A stretch of 64,000 bases of DNA from an uncultured Clostridia bacterium (GTDB taxonomy: Bacteria > Bacillota > Clostridia > TANB77 > CAG-508), in assembly GCA_934129745.1 (NCBI GenBank), contig CAKOWZ010000005.1, positions 20,310 through 84,309 of the forward strand, written 5' to 3'. Shown piece after piece: positions 60,379 to 64,000 of this stretch. The notes under the pieces were generated by a model. It was not told the DNA's origin and did no database searches. It saw nothing but the letters and a program-made list of their open reading frames with translations. Made by a program: the position numbers and the translations under genes. The stretch's first letter is position 1. Each line of letters begins with the position of its first letter.

Positions 60379-60621
60379 ATGGACGAAAAAACTATGGTTA
60401 ATGATATTTTAAATGGTGTGAATTCAGAGTTAACAACATATCAAAATGTTATTTCACAAGCTGAAAATATGCAATTAAGACAAACAATTCAACAAATAAG
60501 AAATAATGATGAAAGTTTTCAATATGAATTATATAAAATAGCTCAAACAAAGGGATATTATAAACCTGCTCAACAAGCAACTGTTACTGAAATTCAAACT
60601 GTTAAAAACGAATTACAATAA
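60379..60621 (+). CDS. Spore coat protein CotF family
   Basis: 80 residues from the ATG at 60379 after GGGGGTG: MDEKTMVNDILNGVNSELTT, then YQNVISQAENMQLRQTIQQI and ELYKIAQTKGYYKPAQQ. The M-V-N-D...T-Y...N-x-x-L-R-Q-x-x-x-Q-I-R pattern is that of CotF proteins of the spore coat. It probably forms a transcript with the gene before. A terminator follows. Confidence 0.85.
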   Translation: MDEKTMVNDILNGVNSELTTYQNVISQAENMQLRQTIQQIRNNDESFQYELYKIAQTKGYYKPAQQATVTEIQTVKNELQ

Positions 60622-60632
60622 AATTATTAAGT

Positions 60633-60677
60633 TCAGCCTCTTTTAGAATCAAATCTAAAAGGGGTTGATTTATTTTT
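60633..60677 (+). terminator. Terminator after cotF-like genes
   Basis: TCAGCCTCTTTTAGA pairs with TCTAAAAGGGGTTGA (G-U pairs included), followed by TTTATTTTTT. Confidence 0.85.
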
Positions 60678-60721
60678 TAAAATGGTATAAAATAGAAGAA
60701 GTATGAACAAGAGAGAGGAGA

Positions 60722-61741
60722 GTGTTTTCGATTAGTAAGATAAAAAAAGGTATAATACATTTACGTGTTTGGATGAAGATTGTCATACTAGTAAGTATTG
60801 CCATTATTTTAATAGTTGGAACAATGTTGTTTTTTTACAAACCTACATATCAGGTAATTTATAATGGAGAGTTTTTAGGATATATAAATAATAAAGGAAG
60901 TCTTCAAACTAAAATAAATGAATATATCAAAAATGGTAATGGTGATTCAAATGTTGCTTTTGTACAAATTCAGACAATGCCAAAATATGAAATGTGTTTA
61001 TTAAAAAGAGAAGTAGGAACAAATGATGAAGATATTTATAATAAAATAGTTGAAACAGGGGTATCTTATTATAAGTATTATACTATGATGTTAAATGGAG
61101 AAGAAAAATATAATTTAGCAACATATGATGAAACAGAACAGATTATAGCTAAATTAAAAGAAAAAAATACAAATAATTTAGATAAAATAAGTGTTGTTGA
61201 AAAATATAATACAGATTTAGTTGATTTTTCAGATGTTGATACTTGTGTTGAAGGTTTATATGAGAAAAAACCAGTTGTTGTTGCAACAAGAAATAATTAT
61301 GCTAAAAGATCAAATAATGGAGCAATAGGATCTTCAAAAAATGTAAATAATTCATATAATAAAGTTGATTTAGGAATTTCACTAGTTCAACCTGTATATG
61401 GAAGGATATCTTGTAGATTTGGAAATCAAGGTTCATATTATCATACAGGATTAGATATAGCAACAGCAAATGGAACACCTATTGTGGCTGCTGCTGATGG
61501 AACAGTTACATATGCTGCATACCATTATAGTTATGGTAATTTATTGATAATAACACATGCAAATGGTGTTCAAACATATTATGCACATTGTAGTAAATTA
61601 TATGTTTCAGTAGGGTCTGTTGTAAGTCAGGGTCAAACAATTGCAGCAGTTGGAAGCACAGGAAATTCTACTGGACCACATTTACATCTAGAGGTTAGGG
61701 TTAATGGAACTGCACAAAATCCTCAAAATTATTTATATTAA
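60722..61741 (+). CDS. M23 (LytM-type) peptidoglycan endopeptidase
   Basis: 339 residues from a GTG after GAGAGGAG. A membrane anchor (about residues 18-40) is followed by a helical domain that recalls the N-terminal part of SpoIIQ-like or YabE-like proteins. The M23 domain has zinc ligands H241 and D245 (YYHTGLDIA) and H320-L-H322 (GPHLHLEVRVNG). It should cut peptide cross-bridges outside the cell. A SpoIIQ-like role is possible but not shown. A strong bidirectional terminator follows. Confidence 0.88.
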   Translation: MFSISKIKKGIIHLRVWMKIVILVSIAIILIVGTMLFFYKPTYQVIYNGEFLGYINNKGSLQTKINEYIKNGNGDSNVAFVQIQTMPKYEMCLLKREVGTNDEDIYNKIVETGVSYYKYYTMMLNGEEKYNLATYDETEQIIAKLKEKNTNNLDKISVVEKYNTDLVDFSDVDTCVEGLYEKKPVVVATRNNYAKRSNNGAIGSSKNVNNSYNKVDLGISLVQPVYGRISCRFGNQGSYYHTGLDIATANGTPIVAAADGTVTYAAYHYSYGNLLIITHANGVQTYYAHCSKLYVSVGSVVSQGQTIAAVGSTGNSTGPHLHLEVRVNGTAQNPQNYLY

Positions 61742-61799
61742 TTATTAATAAAGAGAAATGTTTAATTATTGATAACAAATTTTATATTTAATATAATAA

Positions 61800-61867
61800 A
61801 AAAAGATATGTTCTAAAATAATGTGTTAACATTAAAATTGTTAAAATATTTTAGAATATATCTTTTT
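61800..61867 (+). terminator. Bidirectional terminator between the M23 gene and mecA
   Basis: AAAAAGATATGTTCTAAAATA (61800-61820 region) pairs with its near-complement ending GAATATATCTTTTT (to 61867). It serves the two convergent genes. Confidence 0.85.
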
Positions 61868-61889
61868 ATTTAATGATATGTAAAATATC

Positions 61890-62528
61890 TTATTTTGCGT
61901 TTGAAAAAAATTTAAGACATGTTTTGATTGCATTATTTTTTATTGTAATTTTACCACATTCAGTAAGTTTTCTAGCAAATAGTTCAGAATTATCAACATA
62001 TGTACCAAATTCAGTTATTAAAGTATATAATTGTTTAATACTTTTATGTTCAACGTTTATATCAGAAATACATAAATAATATGTGTTTTGATAAAAATAT
62101 AAAATCATACTTTTGGCTATTGTATAAAAACCGTCTAATTTAGAAATGAAGTTAGAAAAATTACAAAAATCATCAAAAGTATTAAATTTATAAATTATAT
62201 GTTTAGATTTCATATCTAAATTTTTCCTTTTTATTTTTAGGTTTTTATTTTTAACATGATTTTTAGATGTTGTATCAATATTTTTTCCAAATCTTGTGAC
62301 AGTTAAAATAAAGTTTCCGTCAGACATTGCTAATGCTTCAATACGAAGTTTATAATCTTTTGTAACAAATCCAACTTCTTTTTCTGCCTCATCTAACATA
62401 TCTAAAAATAAATTTTGAGTTTCTTGTGAATTAGACATGAATGAGTGGAAATCTATGTTTTTTTCAATTAAATCTTGATTATTTAAAGTTATTCTTATTT
62501 TGTTTTCATTAAGTTTTTCAAATTTCAT
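61890..62528 (-). CDS. mecA: Adaptor protein MecA
   Basis: 212 residues on the minus strand. The N-terminal substrate-binding part (MKFEKLNENKIRITLNNQDL, EKNIDFHSFMSNSQETQNLF) and the C-terminal ClpC-binding part (YKFNTFDDFCNFSNFISKLD) are both present, with a short linker rich in Lys/Asn. MecA feeds proteins to ClpCP. GTTAGGAGG precedes the ATG. The 278 bases to the tRNA on the other side hold no ORF. Confidence 0.9.
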   Translation of the reverse strand: MKFEKLNENKIRITLNNQDLIEKNIDFHSFMSNSQETQNLFLDMLDEAEKEVGFVTKDYKLRIEALAMSDGNFILTVTRFGKNIDTTSKNHVKNKNLKIKRKNLDMKSKHIIYKFNTFDDFCNFSNFISKLDGFYTIAKSMILYFYQNTYYLCISDINVEHKSIKQLYTLITEFGTYVDNSELFARKLTECGKITIKNNAIKTCLKFFSNAK

Positions 62529-62806
62529 AGTAATCCTCCTAACTTTATTTGAAATGTATTACTATTATTATTATACAATATAAAATATAAAAAATAAATG
62601 GATAATTTATGGTTGAAATGTTAAATTTTTCTAATAGTATTATATTACAAACTTGCAAAAATGTACTTGATAGTATAACATAGTTTTTACAAAATGTAAA
62701 TAATTTTTAAAAATTGGTATTGACTTTTTTTATGTTTTTTGTTATTATAAATATCGTTATTACAGTATAATAAATTTAGAAAATAAATTGTTGTTATACA
62801 TTAATT

Positions 62807-62880
62807 GCAGGTATGATTTAATGGTAAAATGCAACCTTGCCAAGGTAGTTATACGGGTTCGATTCCCGTTACCTGCTCCA
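62807..62880 (+). tRNA. tRNA-Gly (GCC)
   Basis: GCAGGTA and TACCTGC form the acceptor, the anticodon loop TTGCCAA reads GCC, the T arm is ACGGGTTCGATTCCCGT, and CCA is encoded. One A-A mismatch in the anticodon stem. A TTGACT (62720-62725) in the upstream spacer may be its -35. Confidence 0.93.
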
Positions 62881-62951
62881 GTTTTAATATTAATTTGAAA
62901 AACGTTTTTTTTGTGTACTAAATTAATATTATAAACATATAATATAAAAAC

Positions 62952-63025
62952 GGCGATATAGCCAAGTGGTAAGGCACGAGTCTGCAAAACTCTGATCCCC
63001 GGTTCGAATCCGGGTGTCGCCTCCA
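62952..63025 (+). tRNA. tRNA-Cys (GCA)
   Basis: GGCGATA and TGTCGCC form the acceptor (G-U included). The anticodon loop CTGCAAA reads GCA, the T arm is CCCGGTTCGAATCCGGG, and CCA is encoded. Confidence 0.95.
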
Positions 63026-63032
63026 AAAATAG

Positions 63033-63077
63033 AAATCCATAAAATACTTGAAATTATAGTATTTTATGGATTTTTTT
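63033..63077 (+). terminator. Terminator of the tRNA-Gly/tRNA-Cys pair
   Basis: AAATCCATAAAATACT (63033-63048) pairs perfectly with AGTATTTTATGGATTT (63058-63073), followed by TTTT. Confidence 0.9.
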
Positions 63078-63149
63078 AGGAAAATTCATTGAAAATATAG
63101 TGAAAATGTGTTATAATAAATTGAGTTGATAAAAAGGAGGAGATTTTTT

Positions 63150-64000
63150 ATGGAAAAAAATAAAAAGATATATAAATTTACATCAATAATATCAATTACA
63201 ATAGTTTTAACTTTAATGTTAAACCTAATTTTACCAAAATTTACAATCGCTGATAACGAATATCGTTTATCATTAAATTATAATACTGAATCTAAAGAAT
63301 TAGTAGCACAAGCAAATATTGCAGAAGAATGGGTTAATAATAGCACTTTATATTGGATAAAAACAACAGAAGAAGTTCCATCAAAAGATGATTTAGATAA
63401 AGTAGCAGATTGGTGTATAATGAATTCAATTTCAGATTCTGTAACATTAGATTCTGTTAATGTATATAAAACTTTTAAACCTAAAACTGATGGACAATAT
63501 TATGTTGCTATATTAATTAAAGAACAAGATGAAAATGGAGCAGAAGTATATAAAAAGGCTTTAATTGCTAGCTATACAAGTAATGGAATAATCGGTAAAG
63601 ATTTAGATGATATTAAAGGTGATAACCAAGGAACAGAACCAGGCGGAGATCAAAAAGATGATAACCAAGGAACAGAACCAGGTGGGGATCAAAAAGGTGA
63701 TAACCAAGGAACAGAACCAGGTGGAGATCAAAAAGGTGATAATCAAGGAACAGAACCAGGTGGAGATCAAAAAGGTGATAATCAAGGAACAGAACCAGGT
63801 GGAGATCAAAAAGGTGATGACCAAGGAACAAAACCAAGCGGAGACCAAAAAGGTGATGACCAAGGAACAAAACCAAGTGAAGACCAAAAAGGTGATGACC
63901 AAGGAACAAAACCAAGCGGAGACCAAAAAGGTGATGACCAAGGAACAAAACCAAGCGGAGACCAAAAAGGTGATGACCAAGGAACAAAACCAAGTGAAGA
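63150..64000 (+). CDS. Secreted protein with 13-residue tandem repeats (partial, runs off the right edge)
   Basis: At least 283 residues. The ATG at 63150 follows AAAGGAGG. A basic start (MEKNKKIYKF) and a hydrophobic segment (about 11-33) give a signal peptide. A unique domain of about 120 residues follows (NEYRLSLNYNTESKELVAQA; WCIMNSISDSVTLDSVNVYK). From about residue 157 it is made of 13-residue repeats, GDNQGTEPGGDQK, that change to GDDQGTKPSGDQK in later copies. It is probably a surface or secreted protein; a wall-sorting signal, if any, lies outside the window. Confidence 0.85.
   Translation, partial: MEKNKKIYKFTSIISITIVLTLMLNLILPKFTIADNEYRLSLNYNTESKELVAQANIAEEWVNNSTLYWIKTTEEVPSKDDLDKVADWCIMNSISDSVTLDSVNVYKTFKPKTDGQYYVAILIKEQDENGAEVYKKALIASYTSNGIIGKDLDDIKGDNQGTEPGGDQKDDNQGTEPGGDQKGDNQGTEPGGDQKGDNQGTEPGGDQKGDNQGTEPGGDQKGDDQGTKPSGDQKGDDQGTKPSEDQKGDDQGTKPSGDQKGDDQGTKPSGDQKGDDQGTKPSE
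63618..64000 (+). repeat. 39-bp in-frame tandem repeat, nine full copies and one partial
   Basis: Units begin at 63618, 63657, 63696, 63735, 63774, 63813, 63852, 63891, 63930 and 63969. Copies 1-5 encode the TEPGG form and copies 6-10 the TKPSG or TKPSE form. The array continues beyond the window. It has no stop in two reverse frames, so it produces long antisense ORFs that are not genes. Confidence 0.92.

Noticed and set aside
63603..63993. Two long minus-strand ORFs of about 125 codons with Phe/Leu/Trp-rich repeated protein
   Set aside because: They are antisense readings of the 39-bp repeat array, which has no stop in these frames. The + strand gene has a signal peptide, a ribosome site and a sensible repeat unit.
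63618..64000. Possible CRISPR array
   Set aside because: Units are contiguous and in frame, with no unique spacers.

Overview
The window is a 64 kb stretch of a very AT-rich, low-GC Gram-positive (Firmicutes) chromosome, most likely from a spore-forming, probably uncultivated member of the Clostridia. The evidence is gene content: the S10-spc-alpha ribosomal protein order, SepF and DivIVA, RadA-DisA, a T-box serS leader, MecA, a Spo0E-like peptide, CotF-like coat proteins and small Cys-rich membrane peptides. TGA serves as a stop, so code 11 applies. Starts are mostly ATG after strong AGGAGG-type sites, with some GTG and TTG. Nearly all genes are on the + strand. The exact lineage is inference.

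Layout. (1) 1-4.3 kb: the 3' part of mtaB, an alanyl-tRNA synthetase that ends after its editing domain, a HIT protein, a sortase, and tRNA-His and tRNA-Gln with a clear promoter and terminator. (2) 4.6-8.4 kb: two related membrane proteins, an isolated phage-type lysis cassette (holin, small acidic ORF, amidase), and two Cys-rich micro-proteins on the minus strand. (3) 8.5-25.7 kb: housekeeping genes. These are mutL (long Asn-rich linker, eroded endonuclease motifs), miaA, a membrane-fusion-like protein, sepF, divIVA, rsmD, an ATPase-subunit-like coiled coil, ftsK/spoIIIE, an unknown 518-aa protein, a beta-CASP nuclease, radA, disA and a membrane-anchored cyclophilin. (4) 25.8-43.0 kb: the S10-spc-alpha cluster from rpsJ to rplQ including secY, adk, map, infA and rpoA. 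The usual rpmD (L30) is absent. (5) 43.1-46.9 kb: a small ribbon-helix-helix protein on the minus strand, an ECF sigma factor, a membrane anti-sigma-like protein and an RsiV-like lipoprotein. Two matching ECF-type promoter motifs lie upstream. (6) 47-64 kb: T-box plus serS, engB, rpsU, yqeY, an M16 peptidase pair, lgt, a Spo0E-like peptide, two orphan VirB2-like pilins, dacF, pcrA, two coat proteins, an M23 peptidase, mecA (minus), tRNA-Gly, tRNA-Cys and the start of a secreted protein with 39-bp repeats.

The most interesting non-gene signal is a family of GC-rich three-armed palindromic repeats built on AATTGGGGACGCGTCCCC. Four copies lie between genes, and a decayed N-terminal fragment of a REP-associated (Y1/RAYT-type) transposase lies between two of them. 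Two copies end exactly at the Shine-Dalgarno sequences of disA and serS. Other items worth checking are the coordinated loss of MutL endonuclease residues, the shortened AlaRS, the autoregulated-looking ECF module, a perfect 21-bp hairpin that buries the dacF start, and the orphan lysis and pilin genes. No rRNA genes, CRISPR arrays or complete insertion sequences were seen.
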